DNA of 64,000 nucleotides from Phycisphaerales bacterium (GTDB lineage: Bacteria; Planctomycetota; Phycisphaerae; UBA1845; UTPLA1), in contig JACKHI010000002.1 of NCBI GenBank assembly GCA_020639075.1, forward strand, positions 744,001 through 808,000. Reading direction: 5' to 3'. This document shows positions 9,401 to 17,615 of the stretch, piece by piece; position 1 is the stretch's first letter, and each line of letters starts with the position of its first letter. The notes under the pieces were generated by a model that saw nothing but the letters and a program-made list of their open reading frames with translations, was not told where the DNA came from and ran no database searches. The position numbers and the translations under genes are program-made.

Positions 9401-12400
9401 CAGTTGGACGAGTTCGTTTCGAAGTTTGCAGGATGCGTTGGACGCGGCGCAAACTGCGGGCGGCTTCTTCACAGAGATCTGGGTAGCATCTGGGATGTAT
9501 GTGCCAACATCTCGTTCGAATCCTCTGGATCCGCGATCGGCGACGTTTGGTTTAATCAATGGAGTTGCGATCTATGGCGGGTTTGCGGGCACGGAGTCGA
9601 GTCTGTCGGATCGCGACCTCGGCAGCCCGGCAAATGCGTCGGTGCTGAGCGGTGACGTGAACGGTGATGACGGTCCTAGCTTCAGCAACTACGGTGACAA
9701 TGTATACAACGTAGTGCGGAGCGTCTCCAATGATGCCTCGGCGGTGCTGGACGGATTCACGATTACGGGGGGAAGTGCCGATGATCCCGGCGTTCAGACC
9801 TACGGCGGGGGAATTCATCTGTCGCCGGGGTGTACACCGGTAATCTCGAATTGCACGATTGTCAGGAATCGGGCAGGTAACGGAGGTGGTGTGGCAAGCA
9901 ATTCAGCATCTCCGCTGTTTGTCAATTGCCGATTCCTGGGGAACCTGGCATCGACGTCGATCGTGCCGGGGCAGGGGGACGGGGGCGGGGTTCGCACGGA
10001 TGGTGCGAGTGTCACGTTTATCAACTGTGAATTCAGCGGGAACGTTGCGGATCATAACGGTGGCGGCTTGTACAACTATGCCGCTCTCAATCCGCTCCAA
10101 TCTGTCTATCTGACGAACTGCACGTTCTCACGGAACAGCGCGGCGACGTGGGGCGGAGGTGCGTACGTAGGTAACAGCTCGATAATCAACAACTGCATTT
10201 TCTGGAATGACACGGCGCCGGTCGGATTCGCGATCACGGCTTACCAGGCGAACCTCACACTGAATCGTGTGGCAATGCAGCCGGGTGGATACACAGACGT
10301 CAACGGTGGCGGGCTGGCCTTCGACAGCAGCGGCCCGTGGGATCCCCTTTTCGTGGACGACGATGGTCCCGACAACGTTGCCGGCACCCCCGATGATGAT
10401 CTGCGGCTGGGAGGCGGATCAGAGTGCATCGACCGGGGCGACAGTTCCGTTATTCCGATCGGTGTTGACATCGTCCACAACGTCCGTCGCGTGGACGCGC
10501 CGGCGGTCGCTGACACGGGGGGTGGTGTGTCGCCCTTTGCTGACCTCGGTGCTTATGAATTCTCCAGCACTCTGATTCCGTCGCGGCTCTATGTGAGCGC
10601 ATCTGCAAACGGGTCGCAGCTTTCAACGAGCTGGTCCGACGCCAGCAATTCACTCACTCATGTCCTTGGCACGGCGATGGCGGCAACGGGAAGGATTGGC
10701 GAGATCTGGGTTGCGGGCGGAGTCTACTCTCCGGATGGTGGATACGCGCCAATGGGAGGCTCGTCTCATGCGCTTGGGTCGCTGGATCAAAACGCGGTTT
10801 TTCGATTGCTCAGTGGTGTGTCGATCTACGGTGGATTTGCTGGGACCGAGACGGATTTGAGCGAGCGTGACTTGGGCATTCCGGCCAACGCCTCCATTCT
10901 CGCCGGCGACCTGAACGCTGACAATGCGCCGCTGCCGCCCGGTGGACCTGCGCCGCCGTCGTGGAACGACGACAGTTACCATGTCGTTTCAGCCGGCGGT
11001 ACGGACTCGTCGGCGATCCTCGATGGCTTCACCATTTCGGGAGGTAACGCCAACGGCTTGTTCCCGCTCGACAGTGGCGCGGGCCTGTATCTTGTTGCGG
11101 GGCGCCCGACGCTACGTAACGTGCACATCGTAGGCAATGTTGCAGAAGCTGAGGGCGGTGGGATTTGGAGCGACTTTTCGCGGATTACGATTGACGCGTT
11201 AACGCTGGATCGTAATGAAAGTCCAGTGGGTGACCTCGGCGTACTGTCGCGTAACGGTGTTTACTTGCAGGGGCCTCTCCTGATCCCCGGCGAAGGACCG
11301 GTGCCACAGACGCTCGAGTTACACTCCGTCCAGTTCGACGGTAGTGGGGGAATCCAGATTGGCAGGGGGGCATCGTTGCATGTGACGCGTTCCCCGCCAT
11401 ATGACCCAGTCGTTTTTCGTACGGAAATCTCAGGTCTTGGGAGCATTGTAATCGATGCTGGCCAACGCGCAGTTCTGGAAGGCGGCGCAATTGTAGACTT
11501 GTCTGGCGAACTACCGACTGGAGACTGCGCGACGACGTCACCAGAGTCCTGGGGCAGCATCACGATCAATGGCGAACTCGTTGTTCGGGATGCCACCGTG
11601 CAGAACACGAATGTAGCCGTGACGCTCGCGGGGTTGGAAAGTGGTACCAACATAGTCAACAACGATATTCGACTTGTACAAAGTAGTCCTGGTTTCGGTG
11701 GACAATTCGTAGTTTCACCGGGGGCGACGATTGCCTGTAACATCATTACAAGTGAAGGTGACCGATATCTGGATCTGGATCCTGATCCGGCTACGCGGGG
11801 TCAGGTTACGTTAATCGACAACAAATTCTACGTCGTGATCAAGCAGGGGGTGACGGGTGATCAGGGCGAGTTGTTGGAGCTGCGGACAGAGGATCACGAT
11901 CTCTCCGTTGGTGGTGGTCTATCGGGAGCGTATTTGCTTGCGAACAGTGTCGGGTACTCCGACACGTGGGTACTGGAGCAGTTGGAGGTACTCCCTGACG
12001 CAAAAGTTAACCTAACCAATCGGCCCGGCTTCGTGTTCCAGGATCCGCAGATCTCGGCATTCGAGGCACTCTATGTCAAGCAGTTGAAGATGCACCCAGG
12101 TGCGGTGCTGAATACGGGCCTTCAGCGCATGTACTACCAGTCGATGGTCGATGAGAACGATAGTCCCATGGGACCACCGGATGTGGATGGCTTCCTGCCG
12201 AACGGCGCACGACTCGTGGATACGCCGTTGCTGGGGTTTTCGCTGAAGATCATCTCGATGGAGGATGATACAGAATTCGCGGTACGGGTGCGCCCGAGGG
12301 TGCGCGATCCGGACGATGTTCAGGTGTGCCAGTGTACGAAGACGTGTCCGGACCCTGAGGATGTGGATCCGAGCCTTTGCAAGGAAGGGTCGATTGAACG

Positions 12401-14330
12401 CATCACGGATCCGGAAGGCGCGAACAACAGCGTGATGGAAATGAAGACGCATGGAGACGGCATGGAGTCGGCGTCCAGCGTCGCAGCGCACGGCGCCTTT
12501 GCCCGAGCCGGCGAAGATCAGATCGTGGTGGCGTTCCAATATCTGTTCTGCGGCAACGTGACGGACCAACTGGTGGTGTACCTGAGCGATTCGCCGGAGG
12601 CGGGCGAGAACCTGGTGGAGGTGGCGCGGATTACGCCGCCGGCCAGCGGATCGGGATCGATCGGCAGCGGTGAGTTCGCGACGTTCAGCGGGCTGTTCTC
12701 TCGTGGGAGCCTGAACTTTCGCCGGGGGACGTACGTGCAACTTGAACTGGTGGGCGAGGATGCCTGTGTCCTGATTGACGAGTGGGACCCGCTGGCATGT
12801 GGCTCGCCGGAATGCGGCGACTATGACCTGAGCTACTTCATCTCCAACGTGGACCTGCTCTATGGGCTGACGGCGCTGGGGAATGAGGTTGGCGAGACCA
12901 ACTCGTGTCTGGACAAGGTGAACCGGGACAACTACGTGGATGTGAACGATGTGCTGCTCTCGGATGCGCTGTACGGTTATGGCGTAACCAACCTGTGCAA
13001 CGGCGCCGGCGACAGCAGTACGCTCGCCACGACCAGTGCTGTCAGCGCGCCGCAAGGCCGGTTGTTGATCAGCGGCAAGCCGAATGTTGGGGGCGATCTT
13101 GGCGATCGGCTGTATCCGGTGGATGCGTCAACGGCGGTGTCTGATCCGAGCATCGCACCGCCGGTGCAGGCGGGTGATCCGTACTACGGTCCCCGCGGCC
13201 ACGGCCGGTTGATTCGAGATGGATCGGGTGGCCTCTATCAACTGCACAGCGTTCTGGGACTAATCCGCCTGAGTGACGGCCACGTGATGATCGCGCCAGG
13301 CGAACAGTCGTTCAATGGAATTACCCTTCGCCTGGGAATGCCGGCAATGGGCAGCGGTATGCCGATCTTCGACGCCGCCTTCGATCCGAACGATGCGACG
13401 GCGGTGTACGTGGTTCCCGCACGCATCATCCCGCCGAGCGGTGAGGAGAACGCCTACTACACCGCGGCCAAGCTGCATCTGACGGAAAATGCCGGTGTCG
13501 TGACGTGGACGGTGGAACAGACGTATGGCTACGACCCGCAGACGGACCCCAATAACAACACGCAGCCGCCGCAGTACTCTCAGACAAACGTGCAGTACTT
13601 GCGCGAGATCGAGACCGACAGCAGCGGCGATTTGTATGTCACCTGCGCCCGTGCGGACAACCAGAACGATTGGCTGCTGATCTATGACACGGTTGCCGGA
13701 ACTCCCAGCGAGCAGCGGATGCGGCTGAGCGATCTAGCGACGCCGGTGCGGGGCCCGGCAGCGCTGCACGTGACAAACGATGGGACAAGACTCTATCTTG
13801 GGACATCGCTGGATGAAGGCGATCCGATGACGACGACGGTGCAGGAGTTCGCACAGGGCGGAACCGCGGGTGCCGTCACAGTGACACCGAGCCGGGTGAT
13901 CGAGGTCGGGAACATGCGATTCGCGACGTCAATCGCGGAAGACGAGAACGGCACAGTCTACGTGGTGGGCTACACGGGGCCAGTGCTGGATCCGTCGTCG
14001 ATCCAGTTCAACGAGAACGACAGCCTGTTCACGACGGCGACGCTGGCAGAAATCCCGCCCACGGGCACGACAACGACGGCGACGCCCATCACCGGCGCGG
14101 ATGCGGCCCTGCCGATCTCGGCGGTCTTCATGACATCCAGTGGTGCATGCCTGATCGGAGACGTGGACGGCTCCGGCACGATCGACATCGCCGACATACC
14201 GGTCCTCGTGAGTGTCCTGCTCAACGGCCCCAACGATGCAGAACAGGCATGTCGAGCCGATGCGAATGAGGATCAAGTTCTCAACGGAAACGACGTCTTC
14301 AGCTTTGTTGAGAGTTTGGTTGGTGGATAG
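6444..14330 (+). CDS. Giant secreted multi-module parallel beta-helix protein with dockerin-type C-terminus
   Basis: This 2628-aa protein starts with a signal peptide (about residues 1-19, ending PAVASS). Four modules follow, each opening with a Trp-rich cap (for example LSWTSSF, EIWVASGMYVPT, YGGFAGTE) and continuing as Asn/Gly-rich parallel beta-helix coils (NCTI, NCTF, GGGVASNS). The helix bodies of modules 1-3 (residues ~136-375, 549-788 and 1075-1314) are identical. Module 4 (from ~1380) is diverged. A Calx-beta-like stretch (about residues 865-970) sits between modules 2 and 3. Residues ~1771-2628 match the C-terminus of the preceding protein, with EF-hand-like loops near 2130-2190 and 2568-2620. 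In the last loop (DANEDQVLNGND) some Ca2+-ligand positions are eroded. The family resembles polymorphic or CSLREA-type surface proteins; adhesion or a surface scaffold is inferred, not shown. Confidence 0.82.
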   Translation: MRTTPVILVSLLGFPAVASSVTILHVNASAPNGGDGTAWTSSFQHVQEALSAAAPIATSGNAVEIWVASGTYLPDGGRILNDGTYTGGTGDRVLTFQLTNNVSLFGGFGGTEASLSERDLRNPLTRTILSGDLANDDGPSFSNYGDNVYNVVRSVSNDASAVLDGFTITGGSADDPGVQTYGGGIHLSPGCTPVISNCTIVRNRAGNGGGVASNSASPLFVNCRFLGNLASTSIVPGQGDGGGVRTDGASVTFINCEFSGNVADHNGGGLYNYAALNPLQSVYLTNCTFSRNSAATWGGGAYVGNSSIINNCIFWNDTAPVGFAITAYQANLTLNRVAMQPGGYTDVNGGGLAFDSSGPWDPLFVDDDGPDNVAGTPDDDLRLGGGSECIDRGDNDAFPAGTVIDLDGNPRFFDDVCVTDTGTGIAPLVDLGAHEHQGAIQPPVSRLYVKSDAAGAGTGTSWADAFADMEPAIAEARAINCTGIEIWVASGMYVPTSRSNPLDPRSATFGLINGVAIYGGFAGTESSLSDRDLGSPANASVLSGDVNGDDGPSFSNYGDNVYNVVRSVSNDASAVLDGFTITGGSADDPGVQTYGGGIHLSPGCTPVISNCTIVRNRAGNGGGVASNSASPLFVNCRFLGNLASTSIVPGQGDGGGVRTDGASVTFINCEFSGNVADHNGGGLYNYAALNPLQSVYLTNCTFSRNSAATWGGGAYVGNSSIINNCIFWNDTAPVGFAITAYQANLTLNRVAMQPGGYTDVNGGGLAFDSSGPWDPLFVDDDGPDNVAGTIDDDLGLGDYSPCIDRGDNQSLPLDTADIDRDGVRSEVLPLDLSENPRQVDDPTQVDTGSGVSPFVDLGAHEAAVDRFFVVSRNPVAVLEGASAEFTVHLNTDPGQLITVDVQCESGESHISIEAGSTLQFDSGNYGDPQVVVLRAANDADNVRETARIVVSAESHPSAFVTAIETDKELNSHLYVNADAADGGDGLSWTSSFRSLQDALDAAQTAGGFFTEIWVASGMYVPTSRSNPLDPRSATFGLINGVAIYGGFAGTESSLSDRDLGSPANASVLSGDVNGDDGPSFSNYGDNVYNVVRSVSNDASAVLDGFTITGGSADDPGVQTYGGGIHLSPGCTPVISNCTIVRNRAGNGGGVASNSASPLFVNCRFLGNLASTSIVPGQGDGGGVRTDGASVTFINCEFSGNVADHNGGGLYNYAALNPLQSVYLTNCTFSRNSAATWGGGAYVGNSSIINNCIFWNDTAPVGFAITAYQANLTLNRVAMQPGGYTDVNGGGLAFDSSGPWDPLFVDDDGPDNVAGTPDDDLRLGGGSECIDRGDSSVIPIGVDIVHNVRRVDAPAVADTGGGVSPFADLGAYEFSSTLIPSRLYVSASANGSQLSTSWSDASNSLTHVLGTAMAATGRIGEIWVAGGVYSPDGGYAPMGGSSHALGSLDQNAVFRLLSGVSIYGGFAGTETDLSERDLGIPANASILAGDLNADNAPLPPGGPAPPSWNDDSYHVVSAGGTDSSAILDGFTISGGNANGLFPLDSGAGLYLVAGRPTLRNVHIVGNVAEAEGGGIWSDFSRITIDALTLDRNESPVGDLGVLSRNGVYLQGPLLIPGEGPVPQTLELHSVQFDGSGGIQIGRGASLHVTRSPPYDPVVFRTEISGLGSIVIDAGQRAVLEGGAIVDLSGELPTGDCATTSPESWGSITINGELVVRDATVQNTNVAVTLAGLESGTNIVNNDIRLVQSSPGFGGQFVVSPGATIACNIITSEGDRYLDLDPDPATRGQVTLIDNKFYVVIKQGVTGDQGELLELRTEDHDLSVGGGLSGAYLLANSVGYSDTWVLEQLEVLPDAKVNLTNRPGFVFQDPQISAFEALYVKQLKMHPGAVLNTGLQRMYYQSMVDENDSPMGPPDVDGFLPNGARLVDTPLLGFSLKIISMEDDTEFAVRVRPRVRDPDDVQVCQCTKTCPDPEDVDPSLCKEGSIERITDPEGANNSVMEMKTHGDGMESASSVAAHGAFARAGEDQIVVAFQYLFCGNVTDQLVVYLSDSPEAGENLVEVARITPPASGSGSIGSGEFATFSGLFSRGSLNFRRGTYVQLELVGEDACVLIDEWDPLACGSPECGDYDLSYFISNVDLLYGLTALGNEVGETNSCLDKVNRDNYVDVNDVLLSDALYGYGVTNLCNGAGDSSTLATTSAVSAPQGRLLISGKPNVGGDLGDRLYPVDASTAVSDPSIAPPVQAGDPYYGPRGHGRLIRDGSGGLYQLHSVLGLIRLSDGHVMIAPGEQSFNGITLRLGMPAMGSGMPIFDAAFDPNDATAVYVVPARIIPPSGEENAYYTAAKLHLTENAGVVTWTVEQTYGYDPQTDPNNNTQPPQYSQTNVQYLREIETDSSGDLYVTCARADNQNDWLLIYDTVAGTPSEQRMRLSDLATPVRGPAALHVTNDGTRLYLGTSLDEGDPMTTTVQEFAQGGTAGAVTVTPSRVIEVGNMRFATSIAEDENGTVYVVGYTGPVLDPSSIQFNENDSLFTTATLAEIPPTGTTTTATPITGADAALPISAVFMTSSGACLIGDVDGSGTIDIADIPVLVSVLLNGPNDAEQACRADANEDQVLNGNDVFSFVESLVGG
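6849..7626 (+). repeat. Intragenic repeat copy 1 (beta-helix module)
   Basis: Bases 6849-7567 recur without a difference I could see at 8088-8806 and 9666-10384. Copies 1 and 3 stay identical for a further 59 bases, so the shared stretch is 6849-7626 versus 9666-10443 (778 bp). The offsets to copies 2 and 3 are 1239 and 2817 bases, both multiples of three, so the reading frame is kept. Confidence 0.95.
7896..8806 (+). repeat. Intragenic repeat copy 2 (beta-helix module plus cap)
   Basis: Bases 7896-8806 (911 bp) are identical to 9474-10384 at an offset of 1578 bases. This copy therefore shares an extra 192 bases of 5' cap with copy 3 that copy 1 lacks. It diverges from copies 1 and 3 right after GTTGCCGG at 8806. 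Confidence 0.95.
9474..10443 (+). repeat. Intragenic repeat copy 3 (beta-helix module plus cap and tail)
   Basis: This copy combines the 5' extension shared with copy 2 (9474-9665) and the 3' extension shared with copy 1 (10385-10443). It is the only one of the three carrying both. The pattern fits a recent duplication or gene conversion in which copy 3 was donor or hybrid. Confidence 0.95.
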
Positions 14331-14497
14331 TAGTTTGCCCGATCGTCGGCAATTCGGTAGGACCATTCGTGGATGATTGCGTGGGTACAACCGACGGCAA
14401 AATCTCCTAAATCGAGGGGCGTGCCTGAAATGCTTGTATGGACCCTTCCGAGCTTGGGTCGATCAAAGTAACATAGTGCACATCTGAAATCGCGTAA

Positions 14498-14512
14498 TGT
14501 CCAAAAACTCAA
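14498..14512 (+). repeat. Left terminal inverted repeat of the IS
   Basis: TGTCCAAAAACTCAA, the exact reverse complement of 15779-15793. It begins with TG, as many transposon ends do. Confidence 0.85.
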
Positions 14513-14635
14513 CCGTGCATCGAATCCGTGTCGGCAGCGTTCAGGATGTTGCTCATCGCTGGCCGCGAGGGGTATTTCAGCGCTTGCGGCGAGCCCAAAC
14601 CCACGCATGGCAATGTCGCCCTCCATTTCGTCGAG

Positions 14636-15718
14636 CTACGCCGCCTGTCGATAATAATACTGAAGGAGCCCGCCAAGCCGTTGCCGACAGGCGATGGGCC
14701 CGTTGTTGACGCCCATCTCCTCGATGGGATCGATCAGGTGATTACTGAGTCCCTGATGATTGCGTTCATGATGATAGTGCTGCATGAACTCGTCGATCGC
14801 TGTTCGCAACGACTGCTCTCCGAAGAAGATCATGCGGCTCAAGCAACTCTCTTTGATGGTGCGCACAAACCGCTCCGCGTAAGCATTCAGATTCGGTGAC
14901 CGCGGAGGAAGCCGCAGCGCTTTGATGCCTTCGCACTTCAGGAATTCGCGGCATTCGACCGTGAAGATCGTGTCGCGATCCATGATCAGGTATCGAGTGC
15001 CCAGGAGAAAGCCGGTATCCGGGTCGGTCACATTGCGAGCAATCTGCTTAATCCAACTTGCATTTGGGTTGCGCGTGATGCCGGCGATGTGCACGCGGCG
15101 ATTGGATAACCGAATAAAGAAGAACACGTAGTACCGAATCAATCCATGGCGCGACCAGACCTCCACCGTAAACAAATCGGATGCGGCCATCGAGCCCCAA
15201 TGGGCCCTGAGAAATGTCGCCCATGGCATTCGCGTGCCGCGCTGCGGTGCCGGTTCGATGCCGTGCGCTTTCAGAATATTGGAGACGGTCCCCCGGGCAA
15301 CTTCATGCCCGAGATTGGCGAGGGCTCCCATGATTCTCGTGAGACCCCAGGTTGGATTCTCCTTCGCCATGCGGACAGTCAAGTCGGCGATTTCGTTTGC
15401 GACGCGAGGCCGCCCCGGTCCTCGTTTGCGGCTGTAGTCCCACTTCTGGGCTACGAGCTTCCGATGCCAAGCCAGAATGGTGTCGGGTGTCACGATCGAC
15501 GCGAACTGCCGAAGAGCCTTGCGTCCGAGGACTTTTCCCTTGACCGCCAGGCGCCGACGCTCGTCGTCGGTGAATCGAATCCGCTTACCCTTGAGTTTGC
15601 TTCTGAGGATTCGATTCTCTTCCTGAATGTACGAGATTACATCGTTCTGCTGCCGGTTGATCCAGCCGGCCAGCGTCACTAAAAGAAGTTGCCAGGCTTG
15701 GAGAGTGTTCATGGCCAC
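14636..15718 (-). CDS. IS transposase, integrase core (rve) family
   Basis: This 360-aa DDE transposase has an N-terminal helix-turn-helix region (about residues 48-90, with TPDTILAWHRKL) and a basic linker RKRGPGRPR. The integrase core spans about residues 170-330. The proposed catalytic triad is D181 (AASDLFTVEV), D247 (LIMDRDTIF) and E282 (NAYAERFVRTIKE), giving D-x34-E spacing. The frame is intact, starts at an ATG close to the right inverted repeat and needs no frameshift, unlike typical IS3 elements. Similar single-ORF integrase-core proteins are common in planctomycete genomes. All catalytic residues are present, so the element may still be active. Confidence 0.88.
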   Translation of the reverse strand: MAMNTLQAWQLLLVTLAGWINRQQNDVISYIQEENRILRSKLKGKRIRFTDDERRRLAVKGKVLGRKALRQFASIVTPDTILAWHRKLVAQKWDYSRKRGPGRPRVANEIADLTVRMAKENPTWGLTRIMGALANLGHEVARGTVSNILKAHGIEPAPQRGTRMPWATFLRAHWGSMAASDLFTVEVWSRHGLIRYYVFFFIRLSNRRVHIAGITRNPNASWIKQIARNVTDPDTGFLLGTRYLIMDRDTIFTVECREFLKCEGIKALRLPPRSPNLNAYAERFVRTIKESCLSRMIFFGEQSLRTAIDEFMQHYHHERNHQGLSNHLIDPIEEMGVNNGPIACRQRLGGLLQYYYRQAA

Positions 15719-15778
15719 GATTCTAAACGCCCCGGGACTTGAATCGAGACGGCATCCTTGGTATCAAATCAATGTCGT

Positions 15779-15793
15779 TTGAGTTTTTGGACA
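15779..15793 (-). repeat. Right terminal inverted repeat of the IS
   Basis: TTGAGTTTTTGGACA, the exact reverse complement of 14498-14512. It lies about 60 bases upstream of the transposase start and may overlap its promoter. Confidence 0.85.
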
Positions 15794-15850
15794 CTACGCC
15801 AGCGAATTTTGGGCACCTTTTGGTCACCCCTGCGGGTTTTACGGGCGCAC

Positions 15851-15890
15851 AAAAAAAGCAGGACCAGATCGCAACGTCCTGATCCTGCTG
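15851..15890 (-). terminator. Rho-independent terminator downstream of tRNA-fMet
   Basis: Read on the minus strand, AGCAGGA (15889-15883) pairs with TCCTGCT (15863-15857), followed by a run of seven T residues (15857-15851). It lies about 25 bases past the 3' end of the tRNA, in the right orientation to end that transcript. Confidence 0.8.
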
Positions 15891-15912
15891 TAGTTAGCTC
15901 ACTAACCGAGAA

Positions 15913-15985
15913 TAGCGGGGGGAGGACTCGAACCTCCGACCTCCGGGTTATGAGCCCGACGAGCTGCCAACTGCTCTACCCCGCA
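15913..15985 (-). tRNA. tRNA-fMet: Initiator tRNA-Met (CAU)
   Basis: The minus strand folds into a full cloverleaf. The acceptor strand TGCGGGG pairs with CCCCGCT except at position 1:72 (T against T), followed by discriminator A. The D stem is GAGC/GCTC, the anticodon loop CTCATAA carries CAT, and the T arm contains GGTTCGAGTCC. Three features mark it as the initiator rather than an elongator: no Watson-Crick 1:72 pair, an A11:U24 pair in the D stem, and three consecutive G:C pairs at the base of the anticodon stem. CCA is not encoded. It follows the zinc-ribbon membrane protein gene on the same strand and is closed by a terminator. Confidence 0.95.
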
Positions 15986-16023
15986 ATCAGGATCGCGGAC
16001 TCTAATGCACACGCGCGAATCGG

Positions 16024-16743
16024 TCAAGCGGGGGATGGCGTCGAGGTGACTGATGAAGGACCGCGCGTGGCCTGGCTGCCGGCCGTTTTGCCCGCGTAGC
16101 GCCTCATGCCGTCCTCGACGGCGACGGCGAATTCGCAGCCGTCTCGGCAATTGCGGATTGCCCGGTCGACCCGAATCCGCTTCGCTTGCTTCTTGGCGTG
16201 AATCTTGAACACGGGCATTTTGTACGCCGTGGCCTCCACCAATACGACTCGGTTCCATGCGATGGTCCGCGTTTTGTGCGATCCGATTCGATAGAGGACG
16301 CCCGTCGGTGTTGTTGCAATGAACCGTCCATCGCGCGTGACGAGGAGGTCGTACACCGTTTTTGCGAGGTAGATCGGTAACAGGACGGCGATAGGAATGA
16401 TCAACCACGGCACGCGAAAATACATGACGCCAATTGTGATCGCGACGGCGGAAATCAGCAGCGGCGTGCCAAGTCTTGCGCGTCGGCGGCCTGCCCATGC
16501 ACGCGTATTTTCGTCGTACACGAAGCCGCATGTCGGGCAGGCGCCGCGCCGCGCCAAGCCGACCCACGACATTTCACAGTCCGGGCAACTCGTCGGTTGG
16601 CGGCCCGCGAGCGATGATCTTGGCTTGCGGCGAGTTTTCTGATACGCAATTTTCTCATTCAATCGGCGCAGCGTTTCCGGCGGGCGATGCAATGCCGGCG
16701 TCCGCTGGTCGCTCGATTCTTGGAGTTGCGATTCTGAGAGCAT
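16024..16743 (-). CDS. Zinc-ribbon membrane protein of unknown function
   Basis: With the ATG at 16743 the product is 239 aa. Residues 53-72 hold a zinc-ribbon-like pair of CPxC motifs (C53, C56, C69, C72). Two closely spaced membrane segments follow at about 93-109 and 112-130. The remaining ~100 cytosolic residues are beta-rich and basic, resembling a PH-like domain, with a conserved-looking VVLVEATAYKMPVFKI stretch. The frame stays open upstream to 16932, but those extra 63 residues are Arg-rich and low in coding character, so I prefer the shorter form. No strong Shine-Dalgarno sequence supports either start. It lies 38 bases upstream of tRNA-fMet on the same strand and may share its transcript. 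I do not recognise a named family. Confidence 0.6.
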   Translation of the reverse strand: MLSESQLQESSDQRTPALHRPPETLRRLNEKIAYQKTRRKPRSSLAGRQPTSCPDCEMSWVGLARRGACPTCGFVYDENTRAWAGRRRARLGTPLLISAVAITIGVMYFRVPWLIIPIAVLLPIYLAKTVYDLLVTRDGRFIATTPTGVLYRIGSHKTRTIAWNRVVLVEATAYKMPVFKIHAKKQAKRIRVDRAIRNCRDGCEFAVAVEDGMRRYAGKTAGSQATRGPSSVTSTPSPA

Positions 16744-17615
16744 CTCTTGATCCGACAGTCGAAGGCGCCTTGTTGCCAGGATCGCCGGGCGCCTGCCGAT
16801 ATCGTAGCGAAATTCCGCCTGGGGACCATGATCGCCATTTCGACAACTTCTCTCAGGCATCAAGAACGTCCGTCGCCTGCGGGCAATGCCGTCGGACATT
16901 TCGACGCCGCACTCGCGTCTTGGGGGATACACGCAACCTGTGAATTATCGCCGATCAGCGACCGAGTTGCGGTCATGGACCCGCGAGAATGGACCGGGGA
17001 AGTCAAACGCCGTGTTTCCAATGCACTTGATTCGTCCCCCGGTACGGCGGTTGTCGGCCCTTCCCGCGGTCCGGAATTGTCGGCATCTCAACGCGCGTGA
17101 GTCATCACGTAAAAGGCCCCGTCAGGAGTCGGCGGACTCGGCGGCGTTCCTGTCACATGCGTCCGATCACGTTTCAGGCCAGCGTCCGCTTTGCGACGAT
17201 TCACGAACCGGCTTGAGGGGTCTGGTACATGGAACCAGCGCGTGGATTCCCAAGGGGGCGATCGCGAATACCCCGAAACCGCCAGAGGCCAATGACGTCA
17301 TGTCTCAGGGACTGTTGAGGTTTGTCGCCATATTGGCGGACAAAGGCGGACCTGCGAGTACTGCATAAAAGGCTGCGATTTGGCGTCAGACTTTCGACCT
17401 GTTGCTCGTACCATGCATTCGCGGAATCGGGGCATCAATCGCATGGACTTTGGCGAGAAATTACTGCGCTGATGCAACTGTCGAACCGAATTTAACTGCA
17501 GATCTCCAAGACGCCGGCGGGGTTATGGGCACATGTCGCCTGCTGTTCTTGGACTTTCCAGACGTCGGGCGGTTTGAGTAGGTATTCAGATTCGCGGCGT
17601 GCAAGGGGCCGGGTC
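16744..17615. other. Gene-poor intergenic stretch
   Basis: About 870 bases separate the divergent zinc-ribbon protein and hybrid kinase genes. Several open frames cross it, the longest on the plus strand at 16886-17368, but they are Arg/Ser/Pro-rich with no recognisable domain and no ribosome binding site. I see no RNA gene or clear terminator. Promoters for the two divergent genes are expected here but none is convincing. Confidence 0.5.

Larger units (their letters stand above)
14492..15799. mobile_element. Insertion sequence with a single DDE integrase ORF and terminal inverted repeats
   Basis: The transposase gene (minus strand) is framed by perfect 15-bp inverted repeats at 14498-14512 and 15779-15793, giving an element of about 1.3 kb. 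Similarity may extend outward: GCGTA(A/G) precedes the core on both ends, read inward. That makes the exact tips uncertain (14492/15799 versus 14498/15793). I see no convincing target-site duplication with either boundary. The element lies between the giant secreted protein genes and the initiator tRNA gene and interrupts no recognisable gene. About 120 bases between the left repeat and the transposase stop appear non-coding. Confidence 0.8.

Noticed and set aside
6849..10443. Repeats resembling a CRISPR or other short-repeat array
   Set aside because: The repeats are long (719-911 bp), in frame and translate into beta-helix modules; there are no short repeats with regular unique spacers.
16886..17368. 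160-codon plus-strand frame between the zinc-ribbon protein and the hybrid kinase
   Set aside because: Arg/Ser/Pro-rich, no recognisable domain, no ribosome binding site, and part of it overlaps other equally open frames.
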